From the NCBI GenBank assembly GCA_964645005.1, contig CAZXYS010000022.1:3137-67136 (forward strand): 64,000 bases of DNA, given 5' to 3'. Positions 8,646 through 17,781 of this stretch are shown piece after piece (the first letter of the stretch is position 1; every line of letters starts with the position of its first letter). The DNA is from CAZXYS01 sp964645005. Lineage in GTDB: Bacteria > Bacteroidota > Ignavibacteria > Kapaibacteriales > UBA2268. The notes under the pieces were generated by a model. It was not told the origin of the DNA. It was given only the letters and a program-made list of their open reading frames with translations, and ran no database searches. The position numbers and the translations under genes were made by a program.

Positions 8646-9727
8646 ATTTACTAGACAGATATATAATCCGGCAGTTTCTGTTCACCTTGGTATTCTCTCT
8701 GGCGGCGCTGTGCGTGATCTTCCTCGTAGTCAACTTGTTAGAGCAACTCGACGATTTCATCGATCAGGATGCTGCCTTTGAGATAATCGCTGAGTATTAT
8801 ATCTATTTCTTCCCGGAAATTCTGAAGCTGCTGACACCAATCGCCATGCTTCTTTCAACTTTGTTCACAGTCGGCAGGATGTCCACAGCAAATGAAGTTA
8901 CAGCCATGAAATCCGGCGGCTTGAGCCTTTACCGGTTAATGCTGCCGCTGGCGATTTTGAGTATTTTTATTTCCTTCGGGCAGTTGTATTTCAACGGTTG
9001 GATCGTACCTGAGGCAAATACTAAAAAGCTTGAAATAGAGCACGTTTACCTTAAGAAAGGTTCCGGCGGCGGTCCCATCTACAATCTGTATTTCAGGGAC
9101 AGCCCGAAAAAGAATGTCACCATGCGCTATTACAATTCGAATAATAAGACCGGCAGCAGAGTGTCAATCGATATGTTTACATCTACTGTAAAACCCAGAT
9201 TAATTAAAAGAACCGAAGCAGACAAAATTGCCTGGGATTCGACTGAATCGCAGTGGACTCTATACAACGGCATAGTCAGACAATACAAAGGCGGCAGGGA
9301 AGTTAGTTCCTATCCGTTCGATTCCACGATAGCAGAATTTAAAGTATCTCATCAGCAAATTGTTCAGTTGCAGCGCTCGCCGGATGAAATGAACCTCGAC
9401 GAATTGAAAAATTACATCGATCTTCTTAAGCAAGGCGGAAAAGATGTGCGCCAGCAGCTTACCGCGTACTATGGTGAATATGCTTTTCCATTTGCTAATT
9501 TCATTGTCATTTTGTTCGGCGTGCCTTTCGCTTCGGTGCGGAAGAAAGGCGGCATTGCCATACAGATCGGCGCGGCAATGGTTATCTCATTCTTATACCT
9601 GCTGTTTACGAAGATCGGACAGACTATAGGCTATGCTTCGGATTTCAATCCGATAATTTCCGCCTGGCTGGCAAACATATTATTTTTCATCGCCGGACTT
9701 ATAAATCTTTTCAGAACAAAAACGTAA
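8642..9727 (+). CDS. LptF/LptG family LPS-export permease
   Basis: The 361-residue protein begins LLDRYIIRQFLFTLVFSL, the standard N-terminus of the YjgP/YjgQ family. It has three N-terminal membrane segments with KLLTPIAMLLSTLFTVGR and ANEVTAMKSGGLSLYRL, a periplasmic beta-jellyroll (about residues 125-265), and three C-terminal segments with FGVPFASVRKKGGIAIQIG. LptF and LptG form the membrane part of the LptB2FG transporter that extracts lipopolysaccharide from the inner membrane. LptF and LptG cannot be separated from one sequence alone. The start overlaps the ftsX stop by 4 bases, indicating translational coupling. Confidence 0.9.
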   Translation: MNLLDRYIIRQFLFTLVFSLAALCVIFLVVNLLEQLDDFIDQDAAFEIIAEYYIYFFPEILKLLTPIAMLLSTLFTVGRMSTANEVTAMKSGGLSLYRLMLPLAILSIFISFGQLYFNGWIVPEANTKKLEIEHVYLKKGSGGGPIYNLYFRDSPKKNVTMRYYNSNNKTGSRVSIDMFTSTVKPRLIKRTEADKIAWDSTESQWTLYNGIVRQYKGGREVSSYPFDSTIAEFKVSHQQIVQLQRSPDEMNLDELKNYIDLLKQGGKDVRQQLTAYYGEYAFPFANFIVILFGVPFASVRKKGGIAIQIGAAMVISFLYLLFTKIGQTIGYASDFNPIISAWLANILFFIAGLINLFRTKT

Positions 9728-10002
9728 AATATATGTAAGTAGAGATTAATCATTAGTAGATTTAAGATTTTTAAAATAAAATTAATATTTTATGGATAGA
9801 GGTTAATGGTGAATGGTTAAAGTTATAAGGTTAATTTTAATATTATCAGGTGTTTATAAGAAATTGTAAATTGAATCAAATAATAAAAATAATGGTGGAT
9901 GCAGTTTGCATTTTAGCAAGAAAAGATATTATGAAAAATGATATATTTTAGGTATAATAATTGATTGTTTTTTACTGAATTTATAAGAATTAAACGAAAA
10001 GA

Positions 10003-10788
10003 ATGAAAAAGATCGACACATTGTCTTCGATGGAAGGCAGAGAATTATTGCGGCAGATATTCCGCGACATTAGATTCGAGCAGCAGGTTGCCGGTTTGGT
10101 GACGCTTATTACCTGCTGGCGTATCTGCATAAGCGGTACCGATATTAACCGCTATACCGATGAGGAAGTTTCAGTGCTGCATTCGCTTGGTTTTTTTTCC
10201 GGGACTGTACTATGGATGGAAGAGATTGTTAATCGATTTTATTTCACGACAATAAATTCTTTCGTATATTTCGGCGCCGCTGTTTTGCTGGTTATTATTG
10301 GCATCAGGCGCTTTACGGATATGGTTGACAATACTTTCGTGATCGGCGGTATTGTTTTTGAAGCGCTCATGCTGATAATGATGTTCATTGTCATGCTTTT
10401 CTCGCCGAATGATGAAAACGGCGGGGATAGAAAGGAATCAGGCGACAATGTTAAGGAACTTGTCGATGAAGTGGGCGAAATCGGCAGAGATTTCGCCGCA
10501 GTGGTGATGCAGCTTGAGCAACTCGGTAATTCCATGAGCGAAATGATCAGAAGGCAGGATCAGCTTCTGAATTCCATGAATCAAATTGCGGAAAATACTT
10601 CCAATGCCGTTTCGCCTAATCCTAAGATGCTGGAAACGATGAACGAGACAAATAAAGTCCTCGATGAATTTAAATCGACGGTGAAATCTCTGAATACAGC
10701 AGCGGAATCACTGAAAAAAGAAGAAATCGAAATGGCGGTCAGAAAAGAATTGGAAAGAGTTTTTGCTGACAGAGTAAACAAAACATGA
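10003..10788 (+). CDS. GldL-like membrane motor stator protein
   Basis: The 261-residue protein has a roughly 80-residue cytoplasmic N-terminal extension, then two membrane segments (about 86-101 and 113-133), then a long cytoplasmic coiled coil rich in Met, Asn, Gln and Glu (about 150-255). Membrane segment 2 reads GGIVFEALMLIMMF with a buried Glu at residue 120. In Flavobacterium GldL the second segment reads LLTEALIF with the essential proton-pathway Glu at the same place. The next gene starts 4 bases inside this one and matches the N-terminus of GldM, the usual partner. GldL forms a pentamer around two GldM helices and uses the proton gradient to power type 9 secretion and gliding. The extension and the lack of gldK/gldN nearby are atypical, so the exact role is open. 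Confidence 0.65.
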   Translation: MKKIDTLSSMEGRELLRQIFRDIRFEQQVAGLVTLITCWRICISGTDINRYTDEEVSVLHSLGFFSGTVLWMEEIVNRFYFTTINSFVYFGAAVLLVIIGIRRFTDMVDNTFVIGGIVFEALMLIMMFIVMLFSPNDENGGDRKESGDNVKELVDEVGEIGRDFAAVVMQLEQLGNSMSEMIRRQDQLLNSMNQIAENTSNAVSPNPKMLETMNETNKVLDEFKSTVKSLNTAAESLKKEEIEMAVRKELERVFADRVNKT

Positions 10789-12284
10789 ACGCACAACCTC
10801 AAAAACGGCGAAAAATGGTAGAGATATACTTCGTGCTGTATCTTGCGGCGCTGGTGCTGCTTATTACCGACACAGGCAACCAGGGCGGCACGGACACTGA
10901 AGACCGCTCTTTTGCTGTGGTTCAGCATGATTTTTCCATTCAGCCTGAGAAGACTTCGCTTAATTGCCGCCTTGTGAGGGATACTTCGGGTATTAGGATG
11001 GTCTCGTTCGACTCTGTCAATACAATTTTCTACACGGGCAATGTGGAAGATGTAAATTTCGAATTTGAAGTTGAAAATCCTGACTTGAAGCGCAAGGTAT
11101 CTCTTAACACGAGGAATAACTCGAGCCGTTTCTTCCGCTTCGAGGAATTGCCCGAGCAGCAGGCAGCACGCTTTTACTGGCAGCCGCCAATGACAGAGAA
11201 AACCGACAAAAACTACATCGTAAGAGTGACAGCTGCCGGCAGTGTAAAAGATGAAAACAACGAAGCCACCCACAGTCTTCAGGTATCTACTCGATTTGGG
11301 CTGAATATTTCCTACTTAAATGAATATGGTTATCCGCCGTTAGATACATCCGGCAGAATGGTTATGGTAGATACTTCCGATCCCGAGGCGCTCTCGAGGC
11401 TGTCGAATGAAGCATTCATGAGCAGATTCAACGACCGCGAAGTAAAAATGCGCCCCTTCGAGCCGGATCTGCGTTCGGTGGCGCTGCATACGTGGGAAAA
11501 CAAGATATGGGTGTCCAATATCGACCTGAAAGACGGGATTAAGGAATATCCTAAAGTTACAACGGAAAATAATCCTAATGAAAACAGCGGCACTGCCCGC
11601 ATTGTAAATATTGAAGACGGTGTAATTACCCTTCGAGGCAAGACGCCTTATGCCGGATACATGAATGTCTGGCTTAGTCTGACCAGAAAATTCGACAATA
11701 AAACATATAAAACGAAATTTAAGGTAGCACCGCAATCGCTGCCGACACCTGAATATCCCTCTGAGATGTATCCCGGCGTGGAATATACCATCAAGCCTAA
11801 TCTACCCCTCGTAGATGAGGAAACCGAAGCGCTGTTAAGCTCAGATGATGAAGTCATCGCAGTCAGCAAGGGCAATCCCATTAAGTACAAGCCCGACAAC
11901 TACGACATAGGCAAGGAATTGTCACTAAAAAGATTCATCGGTTCCGAATTGTTAGATAAATTTCAGATTAGGATAAAGAATTTCGACGAACCGGAGATTC
12001 TCAAGCTCACAAAAACCGATTTCAAAAAAGTCAGGGTAGAGACTATGTCTCATGGCATTTACAATGGAAAGGAAAATTACGTTAATCTCGAATTGATTGA
12101 AGGAAATGCCCGGATTAGAGAGAAATTCGGTCAGCAAAGAGATAAAAAAGATGAAATGAAGTATTACCAGTTTTTCGACATTGTACCCAAGAATGAGAAT
12201 GAACCATTCAAATTCAAGATCAGAGCTTCCGACAGAAGGGGGCGGACTTCTTCTGTAGAGAAATTCAGCGAGCAATTAAATTAA
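10785..12284 (+). CDS. GldM-like periplasmic motor arm protein
   Basis: The 499-residue product has a basic N-terminus QKRRKMVEIYFVLYLAALVL leading into a single membrane helix (about residues 11-28). It aligns by eye with GldM (PRQKMINLMYLVFIAMLAL); Arg8 sits where GldM has its conserved Arg9. The remainder is periplasmic, mostly beta, as expected for the stacked domains of GldM: an N-terminal mixed region with FEFEVENPD and YIVRVTAAGS, then Ig-like segments with VITLRGKTPYAGYMNVWL and MYPGVEYTIKPNLPLV. The length is close to GldM (about 515 residues). It overlaps the GldL-like gene by ATGA. The next gene is a TolC homologue 85 bases on, rather than gldN, so coupling to a different outer-membrane partner is possible but unproven. 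Confidence 0.65.
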   Translation: MNAQPQKRRKMVEIYFVLYLAALVLLITDTGNQGGTDTEDRSFAVVQHDFSIQPEKTSLNCRLVRDTSGIRMVSFDSVNTIFYTGNVEDVNFEFEVENPDLKRKVSLNTRNNSSRFFRFEELPEQQAARFYWQPPMTEKTDKNYIVRVTAAGSVKDENNEATHSLQVSTRFGLNISYLNEYGYPPLDTSGRMVMVDTSDPEALSRLSNEAFMSRFNDREVKMRPFEPDLRSVALHTWENKIWVSNIDLKDGIKEYPKVTTENNPNENSGTARIVNIEDGVITLRGKTPYAGYMNVWLSLTRKFDNKTYKTKFKVAPQSLPTPEYPSEMYPGVEYTIKPNLPLVDEETEALLSSDDEVIAVSKGNPIKYKPDNYDIGKELSLKRFIGSELLDKFQIRIKNFDEPEILKLTKTDFKKVRVETMSHGIYNGKENYVNLELIEGNARIREKFGQQRDKKDEMKYYQFFDIVPKNENEPFKFKIRASDRRGRTSSVEKFSEQLN

Positions 12285-12369
12285 AAAAAGTATAATTGTT
12301 TTGTAACAAAAGAGTAGTATAAGACGTAAACATCAGAGTATTGAAATACAATAACAGCATGAAACGGCA

Positions 12370-13719
12370 ATGATCAGAAATGCTCTAACCATATTGATTC
12401 TATTAACAACAGCCATATCTCAGGGTTTTTCGCAGGGAATGACCGGCGAAAAAAGACTGCTTACTCTCGAAGACTGCCTTTACATGGCTAAGCAAAAGAA
12501 TTATGATATTCAGCTATCTGAAGAACGCATAAAAGCAGCCGATGCCCGGCTCTTATCGGGCTTTGGTTCATATTTGCCGAGCCTGAATTTCAATATGGGC
12601 TTTCAGCGCCAGTTGAATGCCGAAGGCGGAAGGGTGGCAAATATAAGCGGGCAATTGATACCACTACCGCCGCAGGAACCAAACTCATATAGCATCGGCG
12701 CTTATGCCAATTATACAATTTTCGACGGCTTCAGCAGAGAAGCCGTTTATGATAACTATCAGCAAAATTACGAAGCTGCAGTTCACAATTCCGATCAGAC
12801 AAGAAATAGGGTGGAGCTTCAGGTTTACAAGCAATATATTGATATTATAAGTCAGCGCCAGGTCGTTAAGATCCGCCGCGAAGATCTCGTGATGGCTAAA
12901 AATGAACTTAAAAGGATAAGAGCGCAATATGAAGCGGGCGTAGTACCTATCACAAATGTTTATGCGCAAGAAGCTGAGATCGGCAATAAAGAACTTGACC
13001 TTGTCCGGGCGGAGAATCAACTGGATAATGCAAAGGCGAAGTTGTTAACTACTATCGGCTTGACACCTGATATCAGCGTTGAATTCGTGGAATCGAGCCT
13101 CCCGAGTACCGTAGATCAGGATGAAATTGACAGATTTAATGATAATATGGGCTCATTGGAAGCGGGTATCAGGCATGCATTGAACCATAGAAAGGATTTT
13201 GCCGCCGCCGCCGACAGGAAAGACGCCGCCGAATACGCCGTGCAGTCAGCAGGCAGCGGATATTTACCCAGATTGACTGCCACCGGCGGATGGTCGTGGA
13301 ACCACAACAGATTCGCCAATTTTGAACAATTCGGCAGGTCATATTTAGGTTTGAACCTGAGCTATCCGCTTTTTGACCGCTTCAGGACAAATAACGATAT
13401 CCAGCAGGCAAATCTATCTCTTCGCCAGCGTGAAATTGAGCAGCTTCAAATGGAACAGTCAATCATGTCGGAAGTCAAAACAGCTTATTTAAATCTGCGA
13501 GCAGCGGAAAAGCAAATTGAGATAACCAAAAAGACTTTGAAATCGGCGGAAAAAAGCTACGCAAGCACAAAAGAGCGCTATCAGAGCGGCGCAGCGAATA
13601 TCACCGAATTCCTGTATTCCGGCAATCAATTGATAAAATCACAAATTAATAGAGTCACAACTGTTTACAATTATATAAAAGCGCAAAAGCAGGTGCTTTA
13701 CGCGATCGGAAAACTGTAA
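12370..13719 (+). CDS. TolC-family outer-membrane efflux protein
   Basis: The 449-residue protein has a signal peptide (residues 1-21, ending at GFSQG) and the duplicated helical-hairpin layout of the outer membrane efflux protein family. Its first half contains LTLEDCLYMAKQKNYDIQLS and YEAGVVPITNVYAQEAEIGN. The second half repeats the pattern with ALNHRKDFAAAADRKDAAEY and YQSGAANITEFLYSGNQLI. TolC forms a trimeric channel that joins inner-membrane pumps to the outside. The adaptor, ATPase and two permeases for a MacAB-type pump follow on the same strand, so it is probably their exit duct. Confidence 0.88.
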   Translation: MIRNALTILILLTTAISQGFSQGMTGEKRLLTLEDCLYMAKQKNYDIQLSEERIKAADARLLSGFGSYLPSLNFNMGFQRQLNAEGGRVANISGQLIPLPPQEPNSYSIGAYANYTIFDGFSREAVYDNYQQNYEAAVHNSDQTRNRVELQVYKQYIDIISQRQVVKIRREDLVMAKNELKRIRAQYEAGVVPITNVYAQEAEIGNKELDLVRAENQLDNAKAKLLTTIGLTPDISVEFVESSLPSTVDQDEIDRFNDNMGSLEAGIRHALNHRKDFAAAADRKDAAEYAVQSAGSGYLPRLTATGGWSWNHNRFANFEQFGRSYLGLNLSYPLFDRFRTNNDIQQANLSLRQREIEQLQMEQSIMSEVKTAYLNLRAAEKQIEITKKTLKSAEKSYASTKERYQSGAANITEFLYSGNQLIKSQINRVTTVYNYIKAQKQVLYAIGKL

Positions 13720-13743
13720 TTATAAACAAAAACAGGTAAAAAT

Positions 13744-14469
13744 ATGAAATGTGAAAAATGCGGGAACGAATATTCATCGCAGTACTACTTTGCTACACCG
13801 ACAATTTGCAATGATTGCTTCCGAAAAATGCCGCAGGAAGAGCAGCAGATGCACATGCAGGCAATGTATGAGTATCAGGGCTTTGAGCAGTTCCCGTATC
13901 GGGTAGGATTCGGAAGCAGATTCGGCGCCGCTTTCATAAATTTCTTCGTCTTCATTGTAATATATATGATAGCGATTTTCATGACGGATCTGCCCGAGAT
14001 GGTTCAGGGTATGGACATCCAGGACCTGACAGATATGGAAAGATTACAGCAGAGCGAGGAACTTTTTAAAGAAATTAATTACATTAGCAGCGTGCTGATG
14101 TATTCCATATTTATCATAATGTTCATTTCGGAAATTTTAGTTGGCACGAGTCTCGGAAAACTAATATTCAGGCTGAAAATTGCAAACCAAAACATGCAAA
14201 GCGCCAATATTCCAACCTTATTGATAAGATTTTTAATAAAACATTCATGGATTGTCTTGTCATTTCTTGGATTTATCACGGGGATGCAATTTTTCGGATT
14301 AATAGGTATATTGGCGATGCTTGTAATATTCATCGGCTGCTTCTTTACCCTCGGGCAGTCCAAATTAACGTTTCACGATATGGCTGCCGGAACAGCGGTA
14401 TTCAGAGCCAGCGATATTCGGGATAGCCAGTCAACTGAAGTGCAGCAGGGAACAAATTTTGATAGATAG
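13744..14469 (+). CDS. RDD-family membrane protein with N-terminal zinc ribbon
   Basis: The 241-residue protein starts with CEKCGNEYSS and then ICNDCF, two CxxC pairs forming a small zinc ribbon (residues 3-26). It continues with an RDD domain: VGFGSRFGAAFINFFVF near residues 55-71, a second membrane segment, a third after TSLGKLIFRLKI, and a fourth near the C-terminus with LTFHDMAAGTAVF. RDD proteins have no settled single function; some are linked to ion transport. It sits 24 bases after tolC and 32 before the adaptor gene, within the efflux operon. Confidence 0.8.
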   Translation: MKCEKCGNEYSSQYYFATPTICNDCFRKMPQEEQQMHMQAMYEYQGFEQFPYRVGFGSRFGAAFINFFVFIVIYMIAIFMTDLPEMVQGMDIQDLTDMERLQQSEELFKEINYISSVLMYSIFIIMFISEILVGTSLGKLIFRLKIANQNMQSANIPTLLIRFLIKHSWIVLSFLGFITGMQFFGLIGILAMLVIFIGCFFTLGQSKLTFHDMAAGTAVFRASDIRDSQSTEVQQGTNFDR

Positions 14470-14501
14470 ATTTTTAATTAATAAATATCAGGTATCGAAA
14501 A

Positions 14502-15779
14502 ATGCCAAAAAAGAAAGCGAAAAAGACCTGGTTTTTCATAATAAGCGCGTTAATAATTATTGGCGCCGTTGTTGTGATAGCGGTCGTTTCAAACAAGGAA
14601 GCCCCAATCAAAGTCCAGGTATCAAAAGTCAAGAAAAGGACAATTACTCAATCGGTATCGGCAAATGGAAGAATTAAGCCTGAGACGCAAATAAAAGTAT
14701 CATCCGAAACCAGCGGCGAAATAATATATTTAGGTCCTCAGGAAGGCGACACAGTCAAGAAAGATGAATTGATTGTAAAAATAAAGCCGGATATTATTCA
14801 AACACAGCTCGAGCAATACAAAGCAGCATCTGAAGCCGCAAAAATGCAGATCGATGTGAACAAAGCCGAGTTGGAAAGAGCTGAAGCGGACTTAAAAAGA
14901 ATGACCGAATTGTATAAAAAGGAATTTATCTCTAAGCAGGAATACGACCGCGCCAAAGCGGCTTACAATCAGGCGCAGTCTTCTTATAAAGCTGCCCTTT
15001 CAAAATATGAGCAGTCCCGCGCCGGTTACAGACAAATTCAGAGAAATGCTGAGCGGACCACCATTGAATCGCCGATAAGCGGCATTGTTACAAGTCTCTC
15101 CGTTGAGGAAGGTGAAAAAGTTGTCGGCACGGAAATGATGCAGGGAACTGATATAATGCGCATTTCTGATCTCTCGGTTATGAATGCGGTAGTTGATGTC
15201 GATGAAAATGACATTGTTTTAGTTTCTCTTGGCGATACAGCCCGGATTGAGATAGATGCCTTCCCGGACAGCGTTTTCATCGGCAAAGTGGTTGAAGTGG
15301 GGCATTCGGCGAAAGTAAGTCAGCTTGGTTCGCAAGATCAGGTGACTAATTTCGAAGTAAAAATTCGCGTGCTTAATCCCGATCCCAGATTCCGTCCGGG
15401 AATGAGTTGTAATGTTGATATTGAAACCGAAACAAGGCAAGGTGTATTGGCAGTCCCATTGCAGGCTGTAACCGTCAGGGAAGAGGGAATAGAAACTAAA
15501 CCCGATGTCCAGGTAGAAGCTCCGGACAAGAAAGATGATAAAAAACTTAAAAAAGACAGACCTCAGTCGGTTGTTTTTACAAAAAATGAAAATAAAGCCA
15601 AACTTGTAGAGGTAGAGACAGGCATAAGTGACCGTGGATTTATCGAAATAAAAGAAGGTTTGGAAGAGGACCAGGAAATTATAAGCGGCAGCTTCATGGC
15701 GGTGAGCAAAAAGCTTAAAGACGGCTCTTTGATTGAAGTTGACACTACTACATTCAAAAAATTCGGAAAAAAAGAATAA
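14502..15779 (+). CDS. Efflux periplasmic adaptor (MacA/HlyD type)
   Basis: The 425-residue protein has an N-terminal membrane anchor (about residues 8-28) followed by the membrane-fusion-protein order: a lipoyl half with VSANGRIKPETQIKVSSETS, a helical hairpin of about residues 100-180 with LYKKEFISKQEYDRAKAAYN, the second lipoyl half with ERTTIESPISGIVTSLSVEE, and a beta-barrel with FRPGMSCNVDIETE. A Lys/Asp-rich insert (about residues 335-358) lies in the last domain. It bridges the inner-membrane ABC permease to TolC. The ABC ATPase gene begins 5 bases downstream. Confidence 0.9.
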   Translation: MPKKKAKKTWFFIISALIIIGAVVVIAVVSNKEAPIKVQVSKVKKRTITQSVSANGRIKPETQIKVSSETSGEIIYLGPQEGDTVKKDELIVKIKPDIIQTQLEQYKAASEAAKMQIDVNKAELERAEADLKRMTELYKKEFISKQEYDRAKAAYNQAQSSYKAALSKYEQSRAGYRQIQRNAERTTIESPISGIVTSLSVEEGEKVVGTEMMQGTDIMRISDLSVMNAVVDVDENDIVLVSLGDTARIEIDAFPDSVFIGKVVEVGHSAKVSQLGSQDQVTNFEVKIRVLNPDPRFRPGMSCNVDIETETRQGVLAVPLQAVTVREEGIETKPDVQVEAPDKKDDKKLKKDRPQSVVFTKNENKAKLVEVETGISDRGFIEIKEGLEEDQEIISGSFMAVSKKLKDGSLIEVDTTTFKKFGKKE

Positions 15780-15784
15780 TTAAA

Positions 15785-16513
15785 ATGGAAGACAAAAAAC
15801 CGATAATCCGGATCGAAAACATAGCAAGAATTTATCAGATGGGGCAGCAGAAAGTCTTTGCCCTGCGGGATGTTTCCATGTCCATTTATCCCAATGAATA
15901 TGTGGCGATAATGGGACCGTCAGGCTCAGGGAAATCGACATTGATGAATCTCATCGGCTGTCTTGATACGCCTTCATTCGGAAAATATTATTTCAACGGC
16001 ATGGACGTCAGCGAAATGGACGACAATGAACTGGCTAATATCCGAAATAAAGAGATAGGCTTCGTTTTTCAGACATTCAATCTGCTGGCAAGAGCAAATG
16101 CCCTGAAAAATGTTGAACTGCCGCTGGTTTACGGCAGCGTTTCCGTCGCTAAAAGAAAAGAACTTGCCCGCAAATCACTTGAAGATGTAGGTCTCGGCGA
16201 TAGAATAACTCATAAACCGAATGAGCTTTCCGGCGGACAGAGACAGAGAGTGGCTGTGGCAAGGGCATTGGCGAATAATCCTTCTATAATATTAGCTGAC
16301 GAACCTACGGGAAATCTCGACTCAAAAACTGGTATTGAGATCATGAAATTGTTCGAGGAACTCTGGAAAAAGGGAAATACACTGATAGTTGTTACTCATG
16401 AAGAAGGAATAGCGCGGCAGGCGCACAGGATAATAAGAATAATGGACGGATTGATAGAATCCGACGAAACTAACGGAAATCCAATAAAAGCCGAAGAATA
16501 CACCGGTCAATGA
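15785..16513 (+). CDS. ABC transporter ATP-binding protein (MacB/LolD type)
   Basis: The 242-residue ATPase has Walker A GPSGSGKST (about residues 44-52), Q-loop FVFQTFNLL, signature LSGGQRQRVAVARAL (about 142-156), Walker B IILADEPTGNLDSKTG and the switch His in IVVTHE. The PTGNLDS text is typical of the LolD/MacB/FtsE group, which powers mechanotransmission rather than true membrane passage. It belongs with the two FtsX-type permeases immediately downstream; the first overlaps it by 4 bases. Confidence 0.92.
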   Translation: MEDKKPIIRIENIARIYQMGQQKVFALRDVSMSIYPNEYVAIMGPSGSGKSTLMNLIGCLDTPSFGKYYFNGMDVSEMDDNELANIRNKEIGFVFQTFNLLARANALKNVELPLVYGSVSVAKRKELARKSLEDVGLGDRITHKPNELSGGQRQRVAVARALANNPSIILADEPTGNLDSKTGIEIMKLFEELWKKGNTLIVVTHEEGIARQAHRIIRIMDGLIESDETNGNPIKAEEYTGQ

Positions 16514-17778
16514 GCGTGATGAAAGCATTCTTTTCCATATTAGGCGAAATAATTAAGCAGGTATTCGATTCGCTCATGGCGAACAAGCTGAGGTCTATTC
16601 TGTCTGCGCTGGGAATTGTTATAGGCATATCATTCGTTATAATTATGGGGTATCTTATTAACGGACTTGATCTTGCTATGGAAAAAACTTTTAATATTCT
16701 CGGCACTGATATGCTTTACGTCGATAAGTGGGACTGGGCTGGCGGCAAAAGCTGGCGCGACCTGCGCCAGAGAAAAGATATAACTCTGGAGCAGGCGAAG
16801 GAATTCGTCGAAAGAGCCAAAACGCCGCAATTAGCAGTGCCACTGGCGCGCACTTGGTCGGCGAGCATCGAATATGACGGCGAATCTTTCTCACAGATAA
16901 GTATGCAGGGTACCACAAGCGAGTACGCATTGACACCTGCGGGCTCTATCAAAGAAGGAAGATTTTTCACACCGTTCGAGAATAAGTACGGCGCGCATGT
17001 CGTTGTATTAGGAAACAAAGTGTATGAAACTATGTTCCCTGACGGAAATGGAATAGGTAAAACGGTCAAAATACGCGGTCGAAAATTCGAAGTTATCGGC
17101 TATATCGAAAAAAGAGGCATGTTATTCGTTAACTTTGTTGACAATATGTGCTTCATGCCATTGCAGACCTTTTTAGGAATATTCGGCAGTTCACGCAGGT
17201 CGCTTTCAGTAGCCGTCAAAGCAGGCAGCGAAGAGCGGCTGCCGGAAGTCCGCTCTGAAACAATGGGCTTAATGCGCGTAATCCGCAATACCAAACCACA
17301 CGAGGAAGAAGATTTCTCAATAAATGAATCAAAGGTATTCGAAAGAACCACTCAGAATTTTCAAATGATGGTCTGGTCGGTCGGTATAATATTATCAGCG
17401 TTATCATTCGTAGTCGGGATAATCGGTATTATGAACATTATGTTTGTCTCGGTTGCCGAGAGGACGAAAGAGATCGGCATCAGAAAAGCCGTCGGCGCTA
17501 AAAAATCAGTAATACTACTGCAATTCATTACAGAATCAGTAGTATTATGCCTTATCGGCGCAATGATCTCTTTCATCGGCTGCTCGATTTTGATTTTGGG
17601 AATAGCGTTAGTAGTTCCGCAATTTGTCCCCGATCTGGACTTTCTGCCCAAAATTTTACCTGCGAATATGTTTGCGATAGCGACTTTATTCGCAATATTT
17701 TTCGGCGTACTTGCGGGGCTTATTCCGGCGGTGAAGGCGGCACAGCTCGCTCCGGTAGAAGCATTGAGATACGAATAA
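16510..17778 (+). CDS. MacB/FtsX-type ABC permease, first copy
   Basis: The 422-residue protein follows the MacB permease layout: an N-terminal helix (LRSILSALGIVIGISFVIIM, about residues 27-46), a periplasmic MacB core domain (about 50-270), and three C-terminal helices. The C-terminal part carries the FtsX-family signature VSVAERTKEIGIRKAVGAKK and ends PAVKAAQLAPVEALRYE. It starts inside the ATPase stop (ATGA) and is followed 3 bases later by a second, similar permease, so the pair probably forms a heterodimer with the ATPase. The substrate is unknown. Confidence 0.9.
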   Translation: MSVMKAFFSILGEIIKQVFDSLMANKLRSILSALGIVIGISFVIIMGYLINGLDLAMEKTFNILGTDMLYVDKWDWAGGKSWRDLRQRKDITLEQAKEFVERAKTPQLAVPLARTWSASIEYDGESFSQISMQGTTSEYALTPAGSIKEGRFFTPFENKYGAHVVVLGNKVYETMFPDGNGIGKTVKIRGRKFEVIGYIEKRGMLFVNFVDNMCFMPLQTFLGIFGSSRRSLSVAVKAGSEERLPEVRSETMGLMRVIRNTKPHEEEDFSINESKVFERTTQNFQMMVWSVGIILSALSFVVGIIGIMNIMFVSVAERTKEIGIRKAVGAKKSVILLQFITESVVLCLIGAMISFIGCSILILGIALVVPQFVPDLDFLPKILPANMFAIATLFAIFFGVLAGLIPAVKAAQLAPVEALRYE

Positions 17779-17781
17779 ACT

